A DNA stretch of 64,000 bases from NBML01 sp029939535 (GTDB lineage: Bacteria > Desulfobacterota > Desulfobacteria > Desulfobacterales > Desulfobacteraceae): NCBI GenBank assembly GCA_029939535.1, contig JAOZST010000001.1:12139-76138 (forward strand), read 5' to 3'. The notes below the pieces were generated by a model, which was not told where the DNA came from, did not search any database, and was given only the letters and a program-made list of their open reading frames with translations. Every line of letters begins with the position of its first letter. Position 1 is the stretch's first letter. The position numbers and the translations under genes were made by a program. Positions 55,039 to 63,071 of the stretch are shown one piece after another.

Positions 55039-55935
55039 ATGGCCGTGAGTTTTATGAAAAAAGCATATGGGCTTGGACTGTTAACGGTATTGTTCTGGTC
55101 AACTTCGGCAACTGCTTTTAAAATAACCCTTGGTTATATGGATGTGCTGCAATTGTTATTCTATTCAATTGTAACGGCTGTGGTGATTCTGGGTGGTTTT
55201 CTGGGAGTGACCGGGAAATTTTCAGAGCTATTCAGGCTTGGGAAAAAGGAATATCTCATTTGTCTGGCCCTGGGTATTCTCAATCCCTTTATTTACTATT
55301 GGATGGCTGTTACAGCCTACGATCTTTTACCGGCCCAGGTGGCTCAGCCGGTAAATTATACCTGGGTGATCACCTTGACCCTGCTGTCTGTTCCTTTGCT
55401 GAAACAACCCCTTGGGAAAGAACAAATTTTGGCCACCCTGGTCTGCTATCTGGGAGTGGTTGTTATTTCCTGGAGAGGGAATATTGGCCAGGCTGGTTCT
55501 GATATCAGTTATTTAGGACTTTTCCTGGCTGTTTCCTGCACAATTATCTGGGCCCTGTACTGGATATATAATATTCGCAGGGCACGGGATCCTATTTTAG
55601 GGATATTCTTGAATTTTCTTTTCAGCCTTCCCTTTGCAGGGCTTGCCTGCTGGATGTTTTCTTCTTTTTCTTTTGAAGGAATTGAGGGCTTATTGGGGGC
55701 AGTGTGGATAGGCTGTTTTGAATTTGGCTTTGCTTTTATTGCCTGGATTACTGCTTTACGCCTGGGGCGCAATACAGGCCGCATAACCAACCTGGTTTTC
55801 CTGACTCCTTTTCTTTCCCTGGTATGTATTCATTATATTTTGGGAGAAAAAATTCTGGTCCAGACCTGGATCGGCCTTTTTTTAATCATTATTGGGATTG
55901 GTATCCAGAAAATGAGTGAAGCCCGGCAGGAGTAA
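55039..55935 (+). CDS. DMT superfamily (EamA-type) transporter
   Basis: 298 residues with ten predicted membrane helices in two EamA repeats (about 10-145 and 155-290). LLPAQVAQPVNYTWVITLTLLSVPLL in the first repeat is family-like. Such proteins export amino acids or other small metabolites. ATG 55039 or ATG 55054 could be the start. The upstream hexanucleotide repeat leaves no clear Shine-Dalgarno before the first. Confidence 0.85.
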   Translation: MAVSFMKKAYGLGLLTVLFWSTSATAFKITLGYMDVLQLLFYSIVTAVVILGGFLGVTGKFSELFRLGKKEYLICLALGILNPFIYYWMAVTAYDLLPAQVAQPVNYTWVITLTLLSVPLLKQPLGKEQILATLVCYLGVVVISWRGNIGQAGSDISYLGLFLAVSCTIIWALYWIYNIRRARDPILGIFLNFLFSLPFAGLACWMFSSFSFEGIEGLLGAVWIGCFEFGFAFIAWITALRLGRNTGRITNLVFLTPFLSLVCIHYILGEKILVQTWIGLFLIIIGIGIQKMSEARQE

Positions 55936-55942
55936 TTGTAAA

Positions 55943-56104
55943 TTGTCTTGGTTTGATAGGGTATGGGTAGAGTTTGCTTTGCGCTGGAATGATTTTTTTG
56001 TTAAATTATTTATTGGTTTATGGTATAGGATCTTAGGCCGTGTCCCTTGGGATACGGCTGCTTATTTTAAACAATTCCGAGACCAGCATAAAAATGAAAT
56101 ATAA
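55943..56104 (+). CDS. Possible small protein upstream of the Epd-like gene
   Basis: 53 codons from TTG 55943, with AGGAG ten bases upstream. It is rich in aromatic residues (WVEFALRWNDFFVKLFIGLWY) and could be a single amphipathic or membrane helix. It overlaps the Epd-like start by 11 bases. It may be chance; no family is recognised. Confidence 0.4.
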   Translation: MSWFDRVWVEFALRWNDFFVKLFIGLWYRILGRVPWDTAAYFKQFRDQHKNEI

Positions 56105-57125
56105 TATAGCAATTAATGGATATGGAAGAATCGGGCGTTGTGTGGCAAGGGCCTTGTATGAGTCAAAAAGGTTTTATGGAAAGCTGAACCTGGTGGCCAT
56201 AAATGAAACAGCAAGGGCTGAGAGTATCTATCATCTGACCCGGTACGATTCCACCCATGGCAGATTTCCCTTTATCATTAAAAAATGTAAACAGGGACTG
56301 TTAATCAATGAAGATACCATTTGTCTATTCCAGGAGAAAAATATTGTTGACCTGCCCTGGAAAGATCTGGAAGTTGATGTGGTGCTGGATTGTACAGGGA
56401 TTTACAATGACAGGGAGTCTGCTGAACTGCACCTGTTGTCCGGTGCAGGCAAGGTGATCTATTCCCACCCGGCCAAGGATGAAATGGATGCCACTATTGT
56501 TTACGGGGTCAATCATAAAACCTTAAGGCCTGAACATAGCATCATATCCAATGCTTCATGTACCACCAACTGTCTCATTCCCATCCTGGATATTATTGAT
56601 AGGAATCTGGGTATAGAGAGCGGGTCTATTACCACCATCCATTCGGCAATGCACGACCAGCCCGTGATTGATGCCTATAACGGGGATTTGAGGAAAACCA
56701 GGTCTGCCCTGCATTCCATTATCCCGGTGAACACTTCCCTGGAAAAGGGAATTGTAAGGGTTTTGCCCCAGATGGAAGGAAAGTTTGAAACCCTTGCCAT
56801 CCGGGTACCCACCACCAATGTCTCCATCATGGATATAACCCTGGTTGGTAAATCCCGGATAAATGCCAGGGACATCAATAAGATGTTGACCCTGGCATCT
56901 GAAGCTGAATTAAAGGATATCCTTGGTGTCTGTGATGAACAATTGGTATCCTGTGATTTTAATCATGATCCAAGATCAGCCATTATTGACCTGCCCCAGA
57001 CCCGGGTTTCCGGGGAGCGCCTGATCAAGATCCAGGCATGGTTTGATAATGAGTGGGGTTATTCCAACAGGATGCTGGACACCACCATTGCTGCCCTTGA
57101 AGCAGAAAATTATCAGGAAGTCTGA
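56094..57125 (+). CDS. Glyceraldehyde-3-phosphate/erythrose-4-phosphate dehydrogenase
   Basis: 343 residues. NAD-binding INGYGRIGR at the N-terminus; catalytic Cys in NASCTTNCLIP near 155. The segment TIHSAMHDQPVIDAY and the C-terminal LVSCDFNHDPRSAI with TRVSGERLIK resemble E. coli Epd more than GapA. Epd makes 4-phosphoerythronate, the first step of DXP-dependent vitamin B6 synthesis, and pdxJ is in this window. A glycolytic role is possible. The frame is open to 56040; ATG 56094 gives the family N-terminus. The 3' end overlaps the convergent cooC by 13 bases. Confidence 0.88.
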   Translation: MKYNIAINGYGRIGRCVARALYESKRFYGKLNLVAINETARAESIYHLTRYDSTHGRFPFIIKKCKQGLLINEDTICLFQEKNIVDLPWKDLEVDVVLDCTGIYNDRESAELHLLSGAGKVIYSHPAKDEMDATIVYGVNHKTLRPEHSIISNASCTTNCLIPILDIIDRNLGIESGSITTIHSAMHDQPVIDAYNGDLRKTRSALHSIIPVNTSLEKGIVRVLPQMEGKFETLAIRVPTTNVSIMDITLVGKSRINARDINKMLTLASEAELKDILGVCDEQLVSCDFNHDPRSAIIDLPQTRVSGERLIKIQAWFDNEWGYSNRMLDTTIAALEAENYQEV

Positions 57126-57898
57126 AGAACCATTAATTTTTGGACAATATTTTTTAATTCTTCAGGAATATTTGCAATATCATCAAAGGGCCGGATACCG
57201 TCCCGGTCTGACTGTATTATCTCTTCAAGTTCAGGCATAAAACCAAGGATTTCGTAATCAGGCATGCTCTCCCTGATAAGATCTTTGTCAGCTTCGGATT
57301 TTACCCGGTTACCCAGAATGACAATGTTTTTAATGCCGATATCTGTACCCAGTTTCCGGATTTTATCTGCTGCAACCCTGCTTCTTTTCCCCGGATTTAC
57401 AACAACCACAAGGGCATCCACGGAACCTGAGGTGGCACGTCCCAGGTGCTCAATCCCGGCTTCCATGTCCATGACAACCACTTCATCCCTGGCAAGAACC
57501 AGATGGTTCATCAAAGCCTTTAAAATGGTAGCTTCAGGACAGATACAGCCGGAACCGCCATTTAAGACTGTCCCCATTACCAAAAGTTTGACCCCGTCTT
57601 TTTCAATGGAGAACCGCTCCGGGATATCATCCACCTTGGGATTTATGGTGAAAAAACCTCCCATGGTTCCAGGCTGGGCACCTGTTCTTTCGGCAATGAG
57701 ATCAGACAGTTCAGCCACTGGTGTTATGGGCTGGGTCTCGTCAATTCCAAGTCCCGCTGCCAGGTTGGCAACTGGATCAGCGTCAATGGCAATTACGCTG
57801 GTTTCTTTATTTAATGCGGCAATGGTCCGTGCTATAAGGGATGTAACGGTTGTTTTACCAACACCTCCTTTGCCGCCGAATGCAAGTTTTAAACTCAA
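57113..57898 (-). CDS. cooC: CO dehydrogenase maturation ATPase
   Basis: 261 residues. P-loop GGKGGVGKTT at 8-17, the MinD/NifH-type fold, and the GCICPE motif near 117 that in CooC/AcsF dimers binds metal between subunits. It helps insert nickel into the C-cluster of CO dehydrogenase and/or the A-cluster of acetyl-CoA synthase. It is the last gene of the acs locus here, on the same strand, 53 bases after the 97-residue protein. Confidence 0.93.
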   Translation of the reverse strand: MSLKLAFGGKGGVGKTTVTSLIARTIAALNKETSVIAIDADPVANLAAGLGIDETQPITPVAELSDLIAERTGAQPGTMGGFFTINPKVDDIPERFSIEKDGVKLLVMGTVLNGGSGCICPEATILKALMNHLVLARDEVVVMDMEAGIEHLGRATSGSVDALVVVVNPGKRSRVAADKIRKLGTDIGIKNIVILGNRVKSEADKDLIRESMPDYEILGFMPELEEIIQSDRDGIRPFDDIANIPEELKNIVQKLMVLQTS

Positions 57899-57951
57899 GG
57901 TTTTTAGCTCCTACTACTATTAGATAATTCTTAATAAATAAAAAAATTATC

Positions 57952-58245
57952 TCAATTCAAATGCTCAATTATGCTGCCTTTTTCATCCAACAGGTAAATC
58001 TTGTGCCCGGTTTTAGCAGCTTGCTCTATTAGATCTTCCTTGATTACGGCCTGGATTTCATATTTATTATTCATAATATCCTTGGGCATTATAAGAAAAC
58101 ATTGCTGGGAAATTTCTTTGGTTTTAAAGGCAGGTATGAAATCTACTTTTTTTTCGTCGTCCAAATAGCCTATAAATTGTTCACCAGACGTTCCTGGATT
58201 TTCTACAATGATATAGTACCAGGCTTCTTTTATTGGGTCGTTCAA
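57952..58245 (-). CDS. Conserved hypothetical protein of the acs locus
   Basis: 97 residues, soluble, mixed alpha/beta, with no cysteine pair or membrane helix. I do not recognise a family. It lies between the terminator of acsE and cooC on the same strand; the short spacing to cooC suggests co-transcription. RBS AGGAG is upstream of ATG 58245. Confidence 0.65.
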   Translation of the reverse strand: MNDPIKEAWYYIIVENPGTSGEQFIGYLDDEKKVDFIPAFKTKEISQQCFLIMPKDIMNNKYEIQAVIKEDLIEQAAKTGHKIYLLDEKGSIIEHLN

Positions 58246-58329
58246 TTTTTTTTATTCTCCTGAAAGGTTATTTACAGCAAGATAAGACAGTTTTGTATAA
58301 AATAAAGGGAAATAGGCAATACTCATAAA

Positions 58330-58369
58330 AAAAGCCCCGGCCTTATTTAAAATAAGTGCAGGGGCTTTT
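58330..58369 (-). terminator. Intrinsic terminator after acsE
   Basis: AAAAGCCCC and GGGGCTTTT flank a second stem (CTTATTT/AATAAG). The minus-strand side ends in seven T. Confidence 0.82.
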
Positions 58370-58390
58370 AATATTTAATGGGCAGAAGGT

Positions 58391-59296
58391 CTAAATTTCA
58401 AGCCATGAATCAGAATAAAGGTTTTCACCCATTATGACTTTATAGGTTTTTGCATAATCCTGCATTTCTTTATCAAGGCCTGCAATATCCGGTTGACTTC
58501 CATCCATCATACCATAGATCAGGTCAACAATGTCCTGACGTCTGCCCTTGGCAATATCCGTAAGTTTGGTATCAAGGGGATCTGAAATAACGGATTTCAT
58601 ACCATGTTTTTCCAGCATGACCATAAAAGTCCGGTTCAGGATACCCCTGAGATGTTCTGGCGGGCCGTTGGAAATATTGGAAAGACCACAGGTGGAATTT
58701 ACTCCAGGAGCCATATCTTCCAGCATCATCTGGAAGTTGAGAAGACTCATGCTCTGTTGCTGCTGGATATTAACCGGTGTAACAATTCCATCCACCCAGA
58801 TTTTTTCATTGGGAATACCGGCTTCATTGGCAAAATAAATCAGTTCAACTGCCAGGGCAGCTCTTTCGTTTTCATCCCTGGGAAGTCCGTCAGGTCCCCA
58901 CATGAGGGCAACGAAATCTGCATCATACTGGGCAGCCATGGGAACCATTTTTTCGTATCTTTCAGGGCGTACCATGATGGAGTTGATAATATGGGGCTTG
59001 TCAGCTGGTTTACAGACTTTTAAACCTGCCTCAATGGCGTCAATGTTGGAACTGTCCAGCAGCAGGGGCATTCCAGGTACTGCTTCCTGGACTACATTAA
59101 CAACCCATGGCATCAATTCTGTACCAAATTTCTTAGCGGGTCCCAGGTTGATGTCAATATAATCCATACCCAGTTCTTTTTGTTTGAGAACTTCTTTCTG
59201 GATGGGTTCAGGATTACGTTTGGCAGGATCTGCTTGTTTGAATTCTTTTCCAATTATTGTGGAAATTACATTCAGACTTTCACCAAAAAGAATCAT
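58391..59296 (-). CDS. acsE: Methyltetrahydrofolate:corrinoid iron-sulfur protein methyltransferase
   Basis: 301 residues, a DHPS-like pterin-binding barrel. YIDINLGPAKK, LLLDSSNIDAIEAGLK, INSIM and CGLSNISNG match AcsE/MeTr (262 in Moorella; this one is about 40 longer at the C-terminal end). It carries the methyl group between tetrahydrofolate and the AcsC/AcsD corrinoid protein in the Wood-Ljungdahl pathway; in an acetate-oxidising sulfate reducer it may run in reverse. It is separated from acsC by a hairpin. Confidence 0.92.
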   Translation of the reverse strand: MILFGESLNVISTIIGKEFKQADPAKRNPEPIQKEVLKQKELGMDYIDINLGPAKKFGTELMPWVVNVVQEAVPGMPLLLDSSNIDAIEAGLKVCKPADKPHIINSIMVRPERYEKMVPMAAQYDADFVALMWGPDGLPRDENERAALAVELIYFANEAGIPNEKIWVDGIVTPVNIQQQQSMSLLNFQMMLEDMAPGVNSTCGLSNISNGPPEHLRGILNRTFMVMLEKHGMKSVISDPLDTKLTDIAKGRRQDIVDLIYGMMDGSQPDIAGLDKEMQDYAKTYKVIMGENLYSDSWLEI

Positions 59297-59325
59297 GTTA
59301 TTTTCCTTTTATTTTTGTAATTTTG

Positions 59326-59353
59326 AAAAGGGCTGGGAAAACCCAGCCCTTTT
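59326..59353. terminator. Intrinsic terminator hairpin between acsC and acsE
   Basis: AAAAGGGCTGGG and CCCAGCCCTTTT form a perfect 12-bp stem with a four-A loop. It sits four bases after the acsC stop. Confidence 0.8.
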
Positions 59354-59357
59354 TTAT

Positions 59358-60698
59358 TTATTGAGCTTTAAGGAAAGCAGGCAAATGGGCTGCTTCTCTC
59401 GGTCCGACTATAATGTTCCAGCCGGGTAGTTCTTCTTCAATGTCACCTGCAATGGCAGCTGCATATCCTGGAATAATGATGTTTGTATGTTTTACCTTAT
59501 CCATTATACCGCTCTTTTTCACAAAGGCACCCACATCGTCACCGCCAAATTTGCCGGCAGCCCAGGCAGTCAGAACTGACAAACCTTCAGAATCCTTGAT
59601 CAAAAGCCATGCCGGTACTTTGCTGGCTTCGATTTCACCGGAAACAATGAAATAGGTCAATGCAAAGTTTGTAGTAACCAGGACCGGAGAGTTTTCATCG
59701 GGATTACCGATTTCAAAAATACCTTCTGTTACCGTCATGGGTCTCTGGGGATCAGTGAAAATATTGAGTCTTTCCAGCAACAGAGGGAATAGAGATTCTG
59801 TGTTGAAATCGGACATCACCACAATGCCGCCGTATTTGGCAATATACATACTTGCGATGAGGGTTTCCATATCCAGGTTGGATGCCATTTCACTTGGAAA
59901 TGAAATGGTTGGAAATCCCAGGGCCTTATTGGAAGCCTTCAGGGCTGCACGGCGGATGGCCACCTGGTCCTCAAAGGATTGTTTGATTTCCCTTGATCCC
60001 GGATCCAGAACCAGGTCTTTGAGGCCCATGCCAGTGAGTTTTTCTGTCAAAGGGATAAGGGCTTCCACTGAATCGGCCTTTACGGCCAGAGGAAGGTCAG
60101 CTTCCAGAGCAAGGGCACCCATGTCATCTGCATTTGCCTCTGTTGCTGCATAGAGCAGGGGCCGCTTGAATCCGGCGACTTCAATACCAGCCTTCATGAC
60201 GTCCAAGTCTTCTGTCATTAGTATCAGGTTGAATTCAGATTCCTTGGCAATTTTCGCTGCAACAGCTGCAAAGGCTTCTGCACCTTTGCCAGCATCTTTT
60301 ACAAGCAGCAGCTCTGGTCTGAGGTTCAGGCCTACCCTTTCATACTGTAAGGCATTGTAACCTTTTAAGGTGCTGTCAAAGGCTTTCAGATCAACGTCTG
60401 ATGCCACTGTGGCTGCAAGAACAGTTGGATTGAAAAAAGTTTTTTCATGTCTGTAAAGAACGGTTTCCCCGCCTGTGGTTGTTTTGCGGACACCTTTGCC
60501 CAATGCGACCGGGCGAATGGGAGGGGCGGATGCTTCGGCCAGTTTTTCCTTTGCTTCGTCTGAAACATAGGGGCAGGCGTCCAATTCTGCTTTTCCTGAT
60601 GCCAGGTTCATTGCAAAGGCAAGGCATGTTGGAACTCCGCACTCCTTACAATTTGTCTTGGGCAGGAGTTTGAATATCTGTATACCGGTTAATGCCAT
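59358..60698 (-). CDS. acsC: Corrinoid iron-sulfur protein large subunit
   Basis: 446 residues. The N-terminal 4Fe-4S domain has C17, C20, C25 and C42 (NCKECGVPTC pattern). A TIM-barrel middle and a C-terminal cobamide-binding domain follow. It passes methyl groups between AcsE and AcsB. The partner small subunit (acsD) is not in the window. It is separated from acsB by a hairpin. Confidence 0.94.
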   Translation of the reverse strand: MALTGIQIFKLLPKTNCKECGVPTCLAFAMNLASGKAELDACPYVSDEAKEKLAEASAPPIRPVALGKGVRKTTTGGETVLYRHEKTFFNPTVLAATVASDVDLKAFDSTLKGYNALQYERVGLNLRPELLLVKDAGKGAEAFAAVAAKIAKESEFNLILMTEDLDVMKAGIEVAGFKRPLLYAATEANADDMGALALEADLPLAVKADSVEALIPLTEKLTGMGLKDLVLDPGSREIKQSFEDQVAIRRAALKASNKALGFPTISFPSEMASNLDMETLIASMYIAKYGGIVVMSDFNTESLFPLLLERLNIFTDPQRPMTVTEGIFEIGNPDENSPVLVTTNFALTYFIVSGEIEASKVPAWLLIKDSEGLSVLTAWAAGKFGGDDVGAFVKKSGIMDKVKHTNIIIPGYAAAIAGDIEEELPGWNIIVGPREAAHLPAFLKAQ

Positions 60699-60738
60699 TT
60701 TTTTCTCCTTACGTTTTTAAAAACCTTATGAAAAAGAA

Positions 60739-60772
60739 CCGGCAGTATTAATTCTGGCGTGATTACTGCCGG
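60739..60772. terminator. Hairpin between acsB and acsC
   Basis: CCGGCAGTA and TACTGCCGG form a perfect 9-bp stem with a 16-base loop. On the minus strand TTCTTTTTC follows. Confidence 0.65.
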
Positions 60773-60793
60773 ATCTTTTATTTCACAAATTAG

Positions 60794-63004
60794 TTAAACA
60801 AGTGATTCCATGTCCAGTGCTGGATGACCTTTTTCCTTGAGGAAGGGCATGATTTCTTCTTCTGTCAGACCCACGGTTTCATCGGCGATCATGTCAAAGA
60901 ACCCAGGGACACCCATTTGTTCACCACGGGCGACTATTCTGTCCTTTAATTCGTCTTTGAGCATCTTGGGCATCCAGACCATTCTCAAAAGTCCACCATC
61001 ACCTAGAATAAATTTACCCTGGGTGATGTTGTGTTTTGAATGACCTACAAATCCAGGAGAAGAAGCACCACCACCCATGACTCCGGCTAGTGTGGTGAAT
61101 TTCATGCCGCAGGGGGTGTCCCCAGTATAATCACGGCCAACGGTCATGACACCGTTACAGCCCGGCAGCATGGCAGCAATACATTCGCAGCAGCCGCAGG
61201 TTGTCATGGGATCAACTACCATGGAATATAGATTATACTTTTCAATGGCACCCCTGGAGGCTTTGTTTACAAACTCATTAACACCCTTCCATTGACCCAG
61301 TTTGGCATCAAGTACCTCCCCTTTTTCAATGGGCTGGTTGGGGCCGGTGGGGCTGATCTCAAAGGCAGCCTTGCAGTCCATCCAGTTGTAAGCACCGCAA
61401 AGTCCTGTTCTTTCAGGGCTTACAGTACACACATGGCTTGGAGCAAAGGACTGGCACAGGGTGCAGGAGTAATAAGTCTCTACATCATCATCCGTCATTT
61501 TATCAACCCTGGCATCACGAGTCGCATAGTTATCACGAGCTGTGGCAGTCATTTTGTCAACATCTGCTTTTTTGGTATAAAGTGTGACCTGGACTTTATC
61601 CAGAATGTTTGAAAATTCCTGATGGAATTTTGCATGGAGGACCACACCAATATCTTTCAGGGTGAATCCTTTTTCAATGGCAGCCTTGCTGATACGGACC
61701 CAGGAGATATCCCTCTGTCCAATGTGCATGACTCCCTGAATATAATTGGTAAGATGATGGATCTGTCTTTCTATGATGGGTTCAAAATCTTCCTGGAATT
61801 CACGGCCAGCAATCTGTACAAAAATTCCAAGGGGGAAGGTTTCCCCTTCTTTGATATCATCAACGTCAGGTCCGTCAAGGATGACCTTGCCATCTTCAAT
61901 ATCACCGATGGCAGCCATTTTAACCAATTCAGTGCATTGGGTTTTTCCGCCGCCGCACTGGGAATATAGATCCGCACCCCTTACACGTTCTCCCTCATAG
62001 GCAGGACCAAAGGCACAGGGGATCTCAACATCGGAAACAAGGGTTTTAAGACCACGGACTTCTACTGATTTTGCGCATATATCTTTATGGGCAACAGGGG
62101 CTACAACATGTTCGTAGGTACAGATACCCGTGGGAAGAATCTGGGTGATGTCTGTATCGGCTATGGTTGGAAAACCCCAGTTTACACAGCCTGCAGCAGC
62201 AACGCCCCACTCGGTTCCCACATCTCCAAGGGCATTAACAAATGCAAATACCCTTTCCTTGTTGTACATGAGGATTTTTTTGTAATCACCTGGCTGAACA
62301 CCACCAAAGGCCATTGCTACCCTGTTGGCAAATCCCAATGCAAAAACTGCAGAAGAGATATCCGGGCCGAAACATGCGATTCGTGTGCTCCATCCAATCT
62401 GTACCTTGGCTTCAATAAGCTGTTCAATAATAGTTGTTCCGTTGTGGTTTGCCGCACAGAACATGTAAAGACCTCTTTGCTGATAGTCTTCAATGATCAT
62501 TTTTGCGGTTTCAGCATCCGGTGCGGAACCAACAATCGCTGCAAAACCAGGAGCTGAACCATCAACAAACTCAACACCTCTTTTCCTGAAAATTGTATCA
62601 TCTGCAGCACCAGTCCAGATTTTTCCGTTTTCAATGTCTGGATCTTCCGCATGGAGATAAAAATCAGGTTCATTCAGATATCTGAGTGCTTCAATGATTT
62701 CATAGGATATAATTCCTGCCATTCCTGCATCCAGAAGAGGTCCAAGGAAGGGAAGCCAGGTTTTGTTTTTAATATGGGGGGGAAGAAGTCCCCGGGCGAT
62801 ATCCAGAGGCTCCTGCAAATCTTCAAGGGTTTCAACTTTGATTCCAAAAAGTGAATATATTACCGGCAGAAAATAGCCGGTATTGGGAAATCCGACTTTT
62901 GTATCTGCGTTATAGGTTGCAAGGGCCTTGTTTAAGGCTCCTTCAGCCTGTGAAACAACTTTGTACCCGCCCTGAATGGCAGCAAATGCTATTAATCTTG
63001 ACAT
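60794..63004 (-). CDS. acsB: Acetyl-CoA synthase subunit of CODH/ACS
   Basis: 736 residues, the size of the bacterial-type ACS with its N-terminal CODH-contacting domain. The A-cluster cysteines are in CTLCQSFAPSHVC and ERTGLCGAYNW near 516-540 and in TTCGCCECI near 600. It makes or cleaves acetyl-CoA from a methyl group, CO and CoA. A very strong AGGAGG precedes ATG 63004, and a small stem can cover it (63010-63026). Confidence 0.96.
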   Translation of the reverse strand: MSRLIAFAAIQGGYKVVSQAEGALNKALATYNADTKVGFPNTGYFLPVIYSLFGIKVETLEDLQEPLDIARGLLPPHIKNKTWLPFLGPLLDAGMAGIISYEIIEALRYLNEPDFYLHAEDPDIENGKIWTGAADDTIFRKRGVEFVDGSAPGFAAIVGSAPDAETAKMIIEDYQQRGLYMFCAANHNGTTIIEQLIEAKVQIGWSTRIACFGPDISSAVFALGFANRVAMAFGGVQPGDYKKILMYNKERVFAFVNALGDVGTEWGVAAAGCVNWGFPTIADTDITQILPTGICTYEHVVAPVAHKDICAKSVEVRGLKTLVSDVEIPCAFGPAYEGERVRGADLYSQCGGGKTQCTELVKMAAIGDIEDGKVILDGPDVDDIKEGETFPLGIFVQIAGREFQEDFEPIIERQIHHLTNYIQGVMHIGQRDISWVRISKAAIEKGFTLKDIGVVLHAKFHQEFSNILDKVQVTLYTKKADVDKMTATARDNYATRDARVDKMTDDDVETYYSCTLCQSFAPSHVCTVSPERTGLCGAYNWMDCKAAFEISPTGPNQPIEKGEVLDAKLGQWKGVNEFVNKASRGAIEKYNLYSMVVDPMTTCGCCECIAAMLPGCNGVMTVGRDYTGDTPCGMKFTTLAGVMGGGASSPGFVGHSKHNITQGKFILGDGGLLRMVWMPKMLKDELKDRIVARGEQMGVPGFFDMIADETVGLTEEEIMPFLKEKGHPALDMESLV

Positions 63005-63009
63005 TTTGT

Positions 63010-63026
63010 TCCTCCTTCGTTGAGGA
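63010..63026 (-). promoter_or_regulatory. Stem covering the acsB ribosome-binding site
   Basis: On the minus strand TCCTC-AACGAAG-GAGGA pairs the Shine-Dalgarno of acsB with a complementary stretch just upstream. Confidence 0.35.
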
Positions 63027-63071
63027 TTTTATATTTAATGATAATTTTACAATACATGATTTTGTCTAAAT

